Positions 18,511-27,012 of a stretch of 64,000 nucleotides of DNA are shown in pieces. Position 1 is the stretch's first letter, and each line of letters begins with the position of its first letter. This stretch comes from Litorilinea aerophila (lineage in GTDB: Bacteria > Chloroflexota > Anaerolineae > Caldilineales > Caldilineaceae): NCBI RefSeq assembly GCF_006569185.2, contig NZ_VIGC02000016.1, positions 62,001 to 126,000 of the forward strand, in the 5' to 3' direction. Position numbers and translations under genes: made by a program. Below the pieces are notes generated by a model, which saw only the letters and a program-made list of their open reading frames with translations, had not been told where the DNA came from and did not search any database.

Positions 18511-21500
18511 ATGTCCGAACAACTGTGGTTAGAACACCGCTGGTCCCGCTGGATCGGCGCGGCGGTGGTCCTGATCGGGCTGCTGCTGGCCTCCACCCTG
18601 CGGGTCGAGGCGGCGCCGGCCCCGGTGGCCGGCCGCTGTGCCCCCTTCGAGGATCTGGCCCTGGGCGTCACCTACCACAACGGTGACACCTTCAGCAGCT
18701 ACCCCTTCGATTTTGCAGTCCATGCCTTCACAGCCGGCGACGGCACCGTGCTCACCGGCGGCTTCGTCCAGGTGGAGAACGGCGGCCAGGCCGGCGGCAG
18801 TGGCCAGGAGCTGGAGGTCAATAACAGCGTCCTCGAACTTCTCCTGCCCGCGCCGGTGGATGGGGTGCGCCTGCGCTTCGGCGAGTATGGCGGCAACCTC
18901 AACCTGGTGGTCAACGGTGACTTCCGCAACTTCAACAACTTCGCGGATCTCCACGGGGCCACCGTGGGTGGGGCCACGGTGAGCGTGGTCAACGGCCTGG
19001 GCAACGACGCCGGCGAATTGGAGATCCAGGGCAGCATCGACAACTTTGCCGTGGGCGGCCAGGAACTCTTCGTGGACGACCTCTGCGTCCTCAAAGAGGC
19101 CAACCAGGAGCCGGATCCCCAGGAGCCCCACGGCCGGCCCGACCTGGGCGACGCGCCCGACAGCAGCAATCATCCGGGTATCGCCAACACCGCCTACCCT
19201 GGCCCCGGTGTACTCGGCCGCTTCCCCACCGTCTGGGCTGACCCCACCGGTGCGCCCTCTGGCCCTCGCCACGCCAATCCCCACTGGGAGGCCATTCTGG
19301 GCGACTGGCTCTCTTGGGAGCGGGAGGCCGATCAGGGCATGGACCAGGACGGCGTCCAGAACATCCTGGACGGTGGCATGGACAACGCCAATCGCGACGA
19401 CTACGACGACGGCTGGTTGAACCGCAACGTGCCCATCTTCGACTGTGAGGAGACCCACCTGCGGGTGCGGGTGAGCAAGGGCGCCGCCGCCACCTTGAAA
19501 CAGATGTACCTCAACGTCTGGTTCGACGGCAACCGGGACGGCGACTGGGAGGATATGGGCCTCTGTGGGCCGGCCAACGAGGCGGACGGGCCGCAGAAGC
19601 GTTCCTTTGAGTGGATCGTCCAGAATTTCCTGGTGGATCTGACGGCCATCCCGGCCGGCGGCTCCGTGGATCTGACGGTGCCCACCGTCCTGGTCCTGAA
19701 CACGGCGCCCCATCACCCCCACTGGGTGCGCTTCACCCTGAGTGAGCAGCCCGCGGTGGCTCCGCCCAACGCCCAGCCGGATGGCCGCGGTCCCCAGTTT
19801 CCCAACAGCTACCGCTTTGGCGAGACCGAAGATTACATCCAGCGGCCGGGCCCCCAGGGGGAACCGGGCCAGATCGAGGTAGACAAACGGGTGGACACCG
19901 GCGGCAAAGATGTACTGAAGCCGGGTGACGTGGTGACCTACACGGTGCGCCTGGCCCACCGGGGCGGCACAGCCCCCATCTTCGCCGTCCTCACCGACAC
20001 GGTGCCCATGGGCCTCCAGGTGGGCGAGCGCATCCAGGTGATGGAGATGGCAGGCCAGGTGGCGCCGCTACAGGCCAAGCTACACGAACGAACCATCGGC
20101 TGGCGAGGACATCTCTCGCCTGGTGGCGTCCTGGCGCTCTCCTTCCGGGCCCGGGTGAAAGCCTGCTACGGCGGCGAGACGGAGACCATCGAAAATGTGG
20201 CCATGGCCCACGCCCCGGCCACTGGCCAACAGGTCCGGGCCGCGGCTCCCGTGTTGGTTCAATGCCTCCCCCAGAAGCTGGACCAGGTGGCCGTCTCCCA
20301 GATGTTGATCTATCTCCACCGTGAGGCCGATGGCGATGGAAACAGTGACGGGAACAGCGAGCCGGGCGGCGAGGCCCAGGCTGCAGCCCTGACCGACGCC
20401 GTGGCGGAGCTGGTGCCCGGGCTGCCTGCCCACATCCGGACCACCTTCACCAATCAGGGAGAGGCGCCCATCACCCTGCTGGTTGGCCTGCCCCCCCTGG
20501 AGTGGGCCGGCGCTGCCGAGGCCGCCACATCCGATGAGATCCCCCGGGATTTCCGCATCCTGCATCTGGCCCCCGGCGAAACCCAGTCCCTGGATCGTCC
20601 GGTCAATCTGCAGGCCCTGATGGAGACACTCCCCCCCGCCGCGGACCCGGCCATGCTCCCGGACGAAGAGCCGGAACTGCTGAGCATCGTCCTCTACTGC
20701 TTCTCCAGCGGCGACGCGGCCAACGTCTCCTGTGCGACTGACGAGGGCCATGCCCGGGGGCGCCACCTCCTCCGGCTGCGGTTGGTGCGCCGGGACCTGG
20801 GCGACGCGCCCGACGACACGAACCACTTCAGCGCGGGCATGCTCGCCTACCCGGCTGCCGGCGTGCCGGCCCGCTTCCCCACGGTCTTCGACCCGGCCAC
20901 CGGCTCGCCGCCAGGACCCATGCACCGGCACCCTCGCCTGCTGCACCTGGGCCCCATGGTGAGCATCGAGGCGGAAGCCGACCTGGGCCCGGACCTGGAT
21001 CTGGTGAACAACCTGATCCCACCCCTGAACCAGGCCAACCTGGACCGCCACGACGACGGCCTCCAGCCGGCGCTCCTGAGCTTCCAGCACTGCCAGCCCA
21101 CCCGCATCCCGGTCCGCGTCTTTGTCAGCCCCCTGGTGGCCAACTACTACGCGCAGCACAAGGAGGAGCCGGCCTTCCTCAACATCTGGGTGGACAGCCG
21201 GCGGGATGGCGACTGGGACGATGTCTTCGAGTGCGGGGGGGATGGCAACCAGCAGCCCGTGGCGCTGGAGCACATCGCCATCGACTTCCCGGTGGACGTG
21301 GCGGCCCTGGGGCCCGGCCTGCACACCATCCCGGTGACCACCGGCCTGGTACCCTGGCCGGCAGAAGGGGCTGATCGCCCGGCCTGGCTGCGGGTCACCC
21401 TCAGCGAACGGCCAGCCAACAAGCCCCTGAGCGCGGCCGGTATCGCCTACGGCGATGGCCGCGGCCATGATCGCCCCTTCAAGCTGGGCGAAACCGAGGA

Positions 21501-23157
21501 CTACCTGGTGCGCCTGGGGGGCGACGGCGATCAGGCCGACACGACCATTGACAAACGTGGCGCCCTGCAGATTGATCCCGAGACGGGCCAGTTCCGCCTC
21601 CTCTGGAAGATCCGCTATGGCAACCGGGGCCCCAACGCCGCCCGAGATGTGGTCATCGAGGATGACCTGAGCCAGGCCGGCGATCTGGACGAGCTGCAGG
21701 TCCGCACGGCGCCGCCCATCAGCTACACCCTGGCGGGCTCCCTCCTGCGCTTTGACCTGGGCACCCTGCCGCCAGGCGCCGAGGGGCACATCCTGCTGGA
21801 GAGCCCTCTGCCGACGGACGCCGCCTTCGGCCTGGAGTTCACCAACCGGGTGAGCATCACCGCCACCAACGACATCAACCCCGACAACAACCAGGCCAGC
21901 GCCCGGATCGCGTACGAGCTGGGCCCGCCGCGCATCGTCACCCCGGGGAACGGCACCACCTGCCGCAACACCTTCGAGATTGCAGGCCGGGCCCATCCGG
22001 GTGCGGAGGTGGATGTCTTCATCGATGACATCATCATCGGCACCATCACCGCCGATGAGACAGGCTGGTGGTCCACCACGACCACCCAGGCCGACGGCGC
22101 CCATACGGTGTATGCCGTGGCCCGCCTGGGCGGAGAGACCAGTGCGCCTTCACCGGAGCTCCTGGTGATCGTCGATTCCAGCCTGTTCTACGATCCCATG
22201 AGCCTGCGCTTCACCGACGACGACGGCCACAGCTTCCGGCCCACCGACAGCAGCGGACGCACGGACAACGGCGGCTGGCAGCTTCAGCTCCGGGCCAATA
22301 CCACCTACACGGTGACGGTGGCCCGCTGCTGCGAGGATCCCAACGGCCAGATTGAGCTGACCATCAGCGACGTGGGAGTCATCCCCCTGACCGATGATGA
22401 CGGCGACGGCGTCCATCAGGGCAGCTTCCACACGGGCGAGCGCACCGGTGAACCCGCGACCATGGAGCTGACTGTCACCTGCGATGGCATCAGCGTCACC
22501 AGCTCCGGCCAGGTCCTGATCGACCCTGAAGGGGTGGTCTACGACGTGGCGACCGGGCAGCCCATCCAGGGGGCCACGGTGGCCTGCCTGGAGGCCACGG
22601 CCGGCGGCGATGGTACGACCGTCTACCAGCTTTGGCCGGCGGCGGACTTTGGCCAGGTCAACCCCCAGGTGACGGGCGCGGATGGCTACTTCAGCTTCTG
22701 GACGCCGCCGGGCACCTACCAGCTGGATGTGACCGCGACGGGCTACCAGCCCTACCGCAGCCCAGACATCCAGGTGGTGAATGAGCTGGTCCGCCACGAT
22801 GTGCCGCTGACGCCGGCCATCGACGGGGAGGCCGATCAGGTGATCCACATCACCGAGGCGGGTTACGACCTGCCCAGCCTGACGGTGCCGCCGGGCAGTG
22901 TGATCGAATGGGTCAACCTGGACCTGAACAGCCACACCGTCAGCAATGCGCCTGCCCAGGCTGGAGCTGCCAGTACGACCACCTGGGACAGCGGCCTGCT
23001 CTCCAGCGGGGAAAGCTTCAAGCTGCGGCTGGATCAGGAGGGCATCTACACCTACAGCGACCGCACCGATGAGGGTCGCACCGGCACCATCATCGTCACA
23101 GCCGAGACGCCCTTTGAAATCCAGTCCAGCATCTTCCTGCCCATCGTCCGACGGTAG
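18511..23157 (+). CDS. Large secreted surface protein (GEVED, DUF11, Ig-like, cupredoxin-like modules)
   Basis: The ATG at 18511 with AGAAAGGAG upstream gives 1548 residues. A signal peptide covers about residues 1-36 (WIGAAVVLIGLLLAS). Two GEVED-type blocks begin DLGDAPDSSNHPG and DLGDAPDDTNHFS; each is followed by a DUF11 repeat (VDKRVDTGGKDVLKPGD; IDKRGALQIDPETG). Next come a bacterial Ig-like domain (RIVTPGNGTTCRN), a carboxypeptidase-regulatory-like domain and a plastocyanin-like domain (TVPPGSVIEWVNLDLNSHTV). The last keeps one His but has Ser where the copper Cys is expected (GIYTYSDRT). The tail is SSIFLPIVRR. It is probably a structural or adhesive cell-surface protein. The 235-bp gap before it shows nothing I can identify. 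Confidence 0.82.
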   Translation: MSEQLWLEHRWSRWIGAAVVLIGLLLASTLRVEAAPAPVAGRCAPFEDLALGVTYHNGDTFSSYPFDFAVHAFTAGDGTVLTGGFVQVENGGQAGGSGQELEVNNSVLELLLPAPVDGVRLRFGEYGGNLNLVVNGDFRNFNNFADLHGATVGGATVSVVNGLGNDAGELEIQGSIDNFAVGGQELFVDDLCVLKEANQEPDPQEPHGRPDLGDAPDSSNHPGIANTAYPGPGVLGRFPTVWADPTGAPSGPRHANPHWEAILGDWLSWEREADQGMDQDGVQNILDGGMDNANRDDYDDGWLNRNVPIFDCEETHLRVRVSKGAAATLKQMYLNVWFDGNRDGDWEDMGLCGPANEADGPQKRSFEWIVQNFLVDLTAIPAGGSVDLTVPTVLVLNTAPHHPHWVRFTLSEQPAVAPPNAQPDGRGPQFPNSYRFGETEDYIQRPGPQGEPGQIEVDKRVDTGGKDVLKPGDVVTYTVRLAHRGGTAPIFAVLTDTVPMGLQVGERIQVMEMAGQVAPLQAKLHERTIGWRGHLSPGGVLALSFRARVKACYGGETETIENVAMAHAPATGQQVRAAAPVLVQCLPQKLDQVAVSQMLIYLHREADGDGNSDGNSEPGGEAQAAALTDAVAELVPGLPAHIRTTFTNQGEAPITLLVGLPPLEWAGAAEAATSDEIPRDFRILHLAPGETQSLDRPVNLQALMETLPPAADPAMLPDEEPELLSIVLYCFSSGDAANVSCATDEGHARGRHLLRLRLVRRDLGDAPDDTNHFSAGMLAYPAAGVPARFPTVFDPATGSPPGPMHRHPRLLHLGPMVSIEAEADLGPDLDLVNNLIPPLNQANLDRHDDGLQPALLSFQHCQPTRIPVRVFVSPLVANYYAQHKEEPAFLNIWVDSRRDGDWDDVFECGGDGNQQPVALEHIAIDFPVDVAALGPGLHTIPVTTGLVPWPAEGADRPAWLRVTLSERPANKPLSAAGIAYGDGRGHDRPFKLGETEDYLVRLGGDGDQADTTIDKRGALQIDPETGQFRLLWKIRYGNRGPNAARDVVIEDDLSQAGDLDELQVRTAPPISYTLAGSLLRFDLGTLPPGAEGHILLESPLPTDAAFGLEFTNRVSITATNDINPDNNQASARIAYELGPPRIVTPGNGTTCRNTFEIAGRAHPGAEVDVFIDDIIIGTITADETGWWSTTTTQADGAHTVYAVARLGGETSAPSPELLVIVDSSLFYDPMSLRFTDDDGHSFRPTDSSGRTDNGGWQLQLRANTTYTVTVARCCEDPNGQIELTISDVGVIPLTDDDGDGVHQGSFHTGERTGEPATMELTVTCDGISVTSSGQVLIDPEGVVYDVATGQPIQGATVACLEATAGGDGTTVYQLWPAADFGQVNPQVTGADGYFSFWTPPGTYQLDVTATGYQPYRSPDIQVVNELVRHDVPLTPAIDGEADQVIHITEAGYDLPSLTVPPGSVIEWVNLDLNSHTVSNAPAQAGAASTTTWDSGLLSSGESFKLRLDQEGIYTYSDRTDEGRTGTIIVTAETPFEIQSSIFLPIVRR

Positions 23158-23177
23158 CGAAGCGTCCTGGCCGTCCT

Positions 23178-23215
23178 GGAGGGGCTGCCTGTCGTGGCAG
23201 CCCCTCCCCTTGTGT
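23178..23215 (+). terminator. Terminator-like hairpin after the large surface protein
   Basis: GGAGGGGCTGCC (23178-23189) pairs perfectly with GGCAGCCCCTCC (23196-23207) around a 6-nt loop, 20 bp after the stop codon. The trailing tract CCTTGTGTGTG is poor in T, so termination may be inefficient. Confidence 0.6.
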
Positions 23216-23335
23216 GTGCGGCCTGCCCAGGGGCGCCCCAGGAGGAGGGATGGACAGGGTCGTGGCCGCGGAAGCTGCCTCGACTCCCCGCTCACCTCGT
23301 CCCACGACGTCCATATTCATCCCATTCCGTGGTAG

Positions 23336-23627
23336 ACTATGACAGTCCGGCGTAAATACCACGGCGGGAATTCGGCGGCATTACCTCGGGTGGATACGAT
23401 CGGCGAAGCCGCGGGCCAAAGGCCCGATCGGCGAAGCCGCGGGCCAGAGGCCCGATCGGCTATGCCGCAGGCCAGAGGCCCGATCGGCTATGCCGCAGGC
23501 CAGAGGCCCGATCGGCTATGCCGCAGGCCAGAGGCCCGATCGGCTATGCCGCAGGCCAGAGGCCCGATCGGCTATGCCGCAGGCCAGAGGCCTGATCGGC
23601 GAATTTCTGCCGGGATTTACTATGACA
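23336..23627. repeat. Dispersed inverted-repeat element, copy A (carries a tandem array)
   Basis: The left end GTCCGGCGTAAATACC and the right end GCCGGGATTTAC are inverted relatives of each other and recur at 32989-33084 and 46235-46314. The 9-bp sequence ACTATGACA is present at both edges (23336-23344 and 23619-23627), which looks like a target duplication. Most of the interior is a 28-bp tandem array. No open frame here looks like a transposase. The 565-bp gap between the surface protein and tsaB otherwise holds only a terminator hairpin and the tsaB leader. Confidence 0.65.
23398..23593 (+). repeat. Seven-unit 28-bp tandem repeat
   Basis: The unit begins GATCGGCTATGCCGCAGG and is completed by CCAGAGGCCC. 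Seven adjacent copies fill 23398-23593. The first two have GATCGGCGAAGCCGCGGG instead of CTATGCCGCAGG, and the last ends in T. There are no unique spacers, so it is not a CRISPR. The 28-bp period is not a multiple of three, and each unit contains GGCC inverted repeats. Confidence 0.95.
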
Positions 23628-23722
23628 CACGATGAAGTTGCCCTTGGGAAATCGCCGCTGTCTGGGGTTCGTCCCCTGGCAAGCCCCCAGGCAGCCCAGT
23701 TCTGTCCTTCGGAGGAATCACG

Positions 23723-24418
23723 TTGTTACTTGCACTGGACACCGCCACGGCCACTGCGTCGCTGGCACTTTATGACCTGGACACGGATCAATTGCTGGCC
23801 GAATATAGCTGGCTGGCACGCCGCCGCCACACCCAGGATCTCCTGAGCGCGGCCCAACAGCTGCTTCGACAACTGGACCGGTCGCCCCAGGACCTCACCG
23901 GGCTGGCGGTGACCACCGGGCCGGGCAGTTTCACGGGCGTGCGCATCGCCATCAGCGTGGTCAAGGGCATCGCCATGGGGCTACCGAAGGTTCCCAGGCT
24001 GGTGGCCGTGCCCACCCTGAGCGTAACCGCCGCGCCCTGGCTGGCCCTGACGGGCACCATGGAGAGTCCTGCCTGGGTCTGCGCCTACATTCAGGCTGGC
24101 CGTGGCCGCTACAACTGGTCCTTCTTCGGGCCAGACGATCTATTGCGCTGCCCATCGGTGGATGAACACGAGGCCGGCCCTGCACCCCAGTTCGCCGATC
24201 GGCTGGCCGGGCTGGCGCCGCGGACGATCTGGCTGGTGGGCGAGCCAGCCCCCGATTTACAGGAGGCGACGGCGCACCTCTCCCATGTCTGCCTGGTGGA
24301 CGCGGTAAGCAGCCTGCGCCGGGCTGGACAACTGGCCCGGCTGGCCGTGGCCCATCTGCGGGCAGGTCACGAAAGTGAGCTGGCCACGCTGCAGCCCCTC
24401 TACCTGCGCAACCCGTGA
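23723..24418 (+). CDS. tsaB: tRNA threonylcarbamoyladenosine biosynthesis protein TsaB
   Basis: The product is 231 residues from a TTG start, 7 bp after GGAGG. The ASKHA-fold N-terminus LLALDTATATASLALYD and the VTTGPGSFTGVRI segment near residue 58 are diagnostic. TsaB partners TsaD and TsaE to transfer the threonylcarbamoyl group onto A37 of ANN-decoding tRNAs in the cytoplasm. No ATPase residues are expected, since TsaB is the scaffold subunit. It is followed at once by rimI, the common tsaB-rimI pairing. Its stop codon overlaps a possible upstream GTG start of rimI. Confidence 0.95.
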   Translation: MLLALDTATATASLALYDLDTDQLLAEYSWLARRRHTQDLLSAAQQLLRQLDRSPQDLTGLAVTTGPGSFTGVRIAISVVKGIAMGLPKVPRLVAVPTLSVTAAPWLALTGTMESPAWVCAYIQAGRGRYNWSFFGPDDLLRCPSVDEHEAGPAPQFADRLAGLAPRTIWLVGEPAPDLQEATAHLSHVCLVDAVSSLRRAGQLARLAVAHLRAGHESELATLQPLYLRNP

Positions 24419-24462
24419 CCGTTGTGGAGAGCGAGGGATGGCCTGGAAGCCTGGAGGAAGAG

Positions 24463-25083
24463 ATGATGCACCAAGAAGAACCGAACGTTTTACTGCCGCT
24501 CCAGCGGTTTCCCCATGAACTATCGCCCATCTTCACACCTCTGACACCCGCCGATCTGGACGATGTCATGGCGCTGGAGGTACAAAGCTTTCCCACGCCC
24601 TGGTCTCGCAGCACCTATCAGCGGGAACTTCAGGGGAACCGCATCGGTTCCTACTGGGCGGTACGCCCGGGGCCGGGGGTGCAAGAAGCGCCGCCCATCC
24701 TGGCCTATGGCGGGCTGTGGTGCCTGGGGGAAGAAGGCCACATCGCCACCATCGCCACCCACCCCCAGTGGCGCCGACGCAAGCTAGGCACCTGGCTCCT
24801 GCTGAACATGCTGACCGTGGCCCGGGTCTCGGGCGCGCGGCTGGCCACCCTGGAGGTCCGGGTGAGCAACCGGGGTGCTATCGCGCTGTACAACAGCCTG
24901 GGGTTCGTGCAGGTGGGGCGGCGGCGGCGCTACTACCACGACAACGGCGAGGATGCCCTGCTCATGACCCTCTTCGACCTGGACCATCCGGACGTCTGGC
25001 GACGGCTGGAAGCCCTCCGGGAGGAGATTGCCCGCAAACCCGACGAACGGGCCGAATCCGGCGAGCCCATCCGGCGTCCCTGA
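24463..25083 (+). CDS. rimI: Ribosomal-protein-alanine N-acetyltransferase RimI
   Basis: The chosen ATG at 24463 follows GGAGG by 5 bp; a GTG at 24415 overlapping tsaB is an alternative. The 206-residue product is longer than typical RimI (about 150) at both ends. The GNAT core includes the acetyl-CoA-binding QWRRRKLGTWLL segment and the RVSNRGAIALYNSLGFVQVGRRRRYY block typical of RimI. RimI acetylates the N-terminal alanine of ribosomal protein S18. Coupling to tsaB supports the call. The C-terminal 40 residues are charged and not conserved in the family as I know it. Confidence 0.9.
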   Translation: MMHQEEPNVLLPLQRFPHELSPIFTPLTPADLDDVMALEVQSFPTPWSRSTYQRELQGNRIGSYWAVRPGPGVQEAPPILAYGGLWCLGEEGHIATIATHPQWRRRKLGTWLLLNMLTVARVSGARLATLEVRVSNRGAIALYNSLGFVQVGRRRRYYHDNGEDALLMTLFDLDHPDVWRRLEALREEIARKPDERAESGEPIRRP

Positions 25084-25108
25084 TGCGGGCGACAGACGAC
25101 GCACCGCG

Positions 25109-25750
25109 CTACGGTGCCGCCGTCTGTCCGGGCTGAATGGGGTGAGCCACCACGATGATGCGGTGGGTGTTGTCGTTGCGAGGCCAGCAGCTCACCAGCG
25201 TCAGCCGGTCGTCGTCGAAAGGCCCGATCCAGCGGGCGTTTTTGGCCCGCTGCTCCGGCGAGGCGTGCTTCTCCGGCACGATGACCACCTGGCTCACGCT
25301 ATAGACGAATTGCTCCTCCTCGGACCAGAGGACGATCTCATCGCCTTTGCGCAACAGGTCCAGCTCCCGAAAGACCGCCCCCAGGATGTTGTTGTGGCCG
25401 CTGAGGACCACGTTGCCCCCTTCGCCGGGCACCGCGCTGTTTTTGTGCCAGCCTGCAGCATACTTCGCCACATCCCACTCGCTGAAGATGGCCCCTTCGT
25501 CCGAGCGGGCCGGATGCCAGCCCAGCTCCACCACGGGGGTATCCACCCCGATGGCCGGGATCACGATCCGGTCGGGGATGGGGCGATGTGCTGGCGCCGA
25601 TGCCTGGCGGACCGGCTGCGGGGCGGCTGGAGCCGGCGCAGCGGGAACGGCTGGCGTGCTACAGCCGGCGACAATAACGCCGATGCCCAAGAGCAGAATC
25701 TGCAGGAACGGGTGAAACCAAGATCGGGAGCGACGGTTGCGACGCATCAC
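25109..25750 (-). CDS. Lipoprotein-type sortase
   Basis: The product has 213 residues. A basic N-terminus and hydrophobic helix end in VIVAGC with Cys30, a lipobox, followed by a Pro/Ala-rich linker. The sortase domain (about 58-205) has catalytic His119 in LSGHNN, Cys188 in TLVSCWP and Arg197 in NTHRIIV. Sortases cleave sorting signals and join surface proteins to a nucleophile. A lipid anchor in place of the usual transmembrane anchor is notable. No LPXTG protein with a hydrophobic tail is visible in this window. It converges with rimI; the neighbouring LysM lipoprotein gene on the same strand is also an envelope gene. Confidence 0.85.
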   Translation of the reverse strand: MMRRNRRSRSWFHPFLQILLLGIGVIVAGCSTPAVPAAPAPAAPQPVRQASAPAHRPIPDRIVIPAIGVDTPVVELGWHPARSDEGAIFSEWDVAKYAAGWHKNSAVPGEGGNVVLSGHNNILGAVFRELDLLRKGDEIVLWSEEEQFVYSVSQVVIVPEKHASPEQRAKNARWIGPFDDDRLTLVSCWPRNDNTHRIIVVAHPIQPGQTAAP

Positions 25751-25768
25751 GGGGCTCTCCCCTTGTGT

Positions 25769-25806
25769 GGATGATAACAGCGGATATAAAAACCACGGAT
25801 GATAAC
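25769..25806. promoter_or_regulatory. Direct repeats flanking a possible sortase promoter
   Basis: GGATGATAAC occurs at 25769-25778 and 25797-25806, 28 bp apart, just upstream of the sortase gene. On the minus strand a TATATC-like -10 box lies between them. This could be a paired operator, but the evidence is only positional. Confidence 0.28.
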
Positions 25807-25853
25807 GGGTCGATCCTCATGACTCGGCCCATGGAAGCACCTTGGCTGCCCCA

Positions 25854-26879
25854 TCAGGGGGACGTCGGCTGAAGGCGGCGTCCCTGGGCTACAGCGGTCA
25901 CCCGCACCACAGGACCGCCCAGGGGGGTGAGCATGGCTGTGAAGGTGGTCTCCCCGCCCCGGGGGATCACGTTGTGCTCGGGATCCACCTTGCGGGTCGC
26001 CACCACCCGCCCCATGGGGTCATACGCGGTCAACACCACCTGGACATTCACCGCCTCTTCGGGGCCCACATTTTGAATGACGCCGGTCACCGTGTAGGAA
26101 GCGTAGCGTTCGCTCTCGGTGGTCAGATCCCGCACTTCCAGATCCCGGTAGTAGCCGCCCACATAGGCCGGCACAGCGCTGACCGGGTAGACCTGGTAGT
26201 GGTCAAAGGGGCGTGGCACCGTGCCAAAGAGGATGGCAAAGGGCGCCCGCTCGCCCGGATCCACCAGGTCCAGGGCCACCAGGGCCTGGGCCTGATCGAT
26301 CTCGTTGTTGGATTCGTCCAGCAGGGAGATGCCCACCCGCACCTGCTCCAGGGCGGTGCCCGTTCCGTTGTTTACCTCGCCCAGCACCCAGAGGCCTCCA
26401 ATGGTGGTCTCGCTGAAATGAAGATTTTCGATGGCCACCGGCAGGGGCGTGGGCGTGGCGGTGGCGGCCGTGTCCTCATCCACGTCTTCCTGACGTGGGA
26501 TGATCAGCTGCTGGCCGATCTGGAGGAAGCGGGGATCCAGGATGCCGTTGGCCTCCTGGAGGGCGGCCACGCTCACCCCATAGCGGCTGGAAATGGCCAA
26601 CAAACTTTCGCCCGCCTGGATGGTATGGATCACCGGCGTAGGCGTAACGGTGGGGGTGGGGGTAGGCTCTGGCGTGTAGGGCGCGGGTGTAGGCGTGGGG
26701 GCAGCGGTGCCGCCCACCACATCCAGGCTGATGGTGGGCGTCGGCATGGGCGTAGGCGTGGGCGTCAGGGTGATCACCTGGCCGCAGCCGGCAGCCAACC
26801 CCGCCAACAGGAACAACAGGAGCGCCCTTCGTTTACTCCAGCGATTTGCCCAAACAGCTTGCATTTGCTCTGAAAACAT
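25854..26879 (-). CDS. LysM-domain lipoprotein with FxLYD-like domains
   Basis: The product is about 341 residues from the ATG at 26879; an ATG at 26864 is also possible and neither has a strong ribosome binding site. LLFLLAGLAAGC is a lipoprotein signal with lipobox. A long Thr/Pro linker (TPTPTPMPTPT and similar) follows, then a LysM domain (HTIQAGESLLAISSRYGVS, about residues 85-130) that should bind peptidoglycan. Two beta-sandwich segments of FxLYD type follow (IENLHFSETTIGGLWVLGEV). A TATACT -10-like box overlaps the start region, so a very short leader is possible. It is probably an outer-surface lipoprotein anchored both to lipid and wall. Confidence 0.82.
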   Translation of the reverse strand: MFSEQMQAVWANRWSKRRALLLFLLAGLAAGCGQVITLTPTPTPMPTPTISLDVVGGTAAPTPTPAPYTPEPTPTPTVTPTPVIHTIQAGESLLAISSRYGVSVAALQEANGILDPRFLQIGQQLIIPRQEDVDEDTAATATPTPLPVAIENLHFSETTIGGLWVLGEVNNGTGTALEQVRVGISLLDESNNEIDQAQALVALDLVDPGERAPFAILFGTVPRPFDHYQVYPVSAVPAYVGGYYRDLEVRDLTTESERYASYTVTGVIQNVGPEEAVNVQVVLTAYDPMGRVVATRKVDPEHNVIPRGGETTFTAMLTPLGGPVVRVTAVAQGRRLQPTSP

Positions 26880-26934
26880 ATAGACTGGAGTATACCATAG
26901 ATACACCGCGGCGACCGAAGCGGATTCCGTGAAA

Positions 26935-26979
26935 GGTCCGGAGTCCGAAGTCGGGACTGTGGACTTAGGACTCCGGACC
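26935..26979. repeat. Long inverted repeat upstream of the phosphoesterase gene
   Basis: GGTCCGGAGTCCGAAGTC (26935-26952) and GACTTAGGACTCCGGACC (26962-26979) are inverted with one mismatch in 18 bp and a 9-nt loop. No T-tract follows. It would form a very stable hairpin in the 5' leader of the downstream gene. Confidence 0.7.
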
Positions 26980-27012
26980 CCGAACTTTCCATCTCAATCC
27001 CAGGAGAACATC

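Noticed and set aside
15807-18671. 954-codon open frame opposite the C11 protease
   Set aside because: Antisense shadow of a gene with clear catalytic motifs. Its Gly/His/Val/Gln-rich composition is typical of such shadows.
20080-22104. 674-codon open frame opposite the GEVED/DUF11 protein
   Set aside because: Antisense shadow, no motifs, and the sense protein has repeated known domains.
23398-23593. CRISPR-like array
   Set aside because: The 28-bp units abut without unique spacers, and no cas genes are present in the window.
23339-23635. 98-residue protein across the 28-bp array
   Set aside because: The frame only exists because the repeats lack stops. There is no ribosome binding site, and the same DNA is open in another frame.
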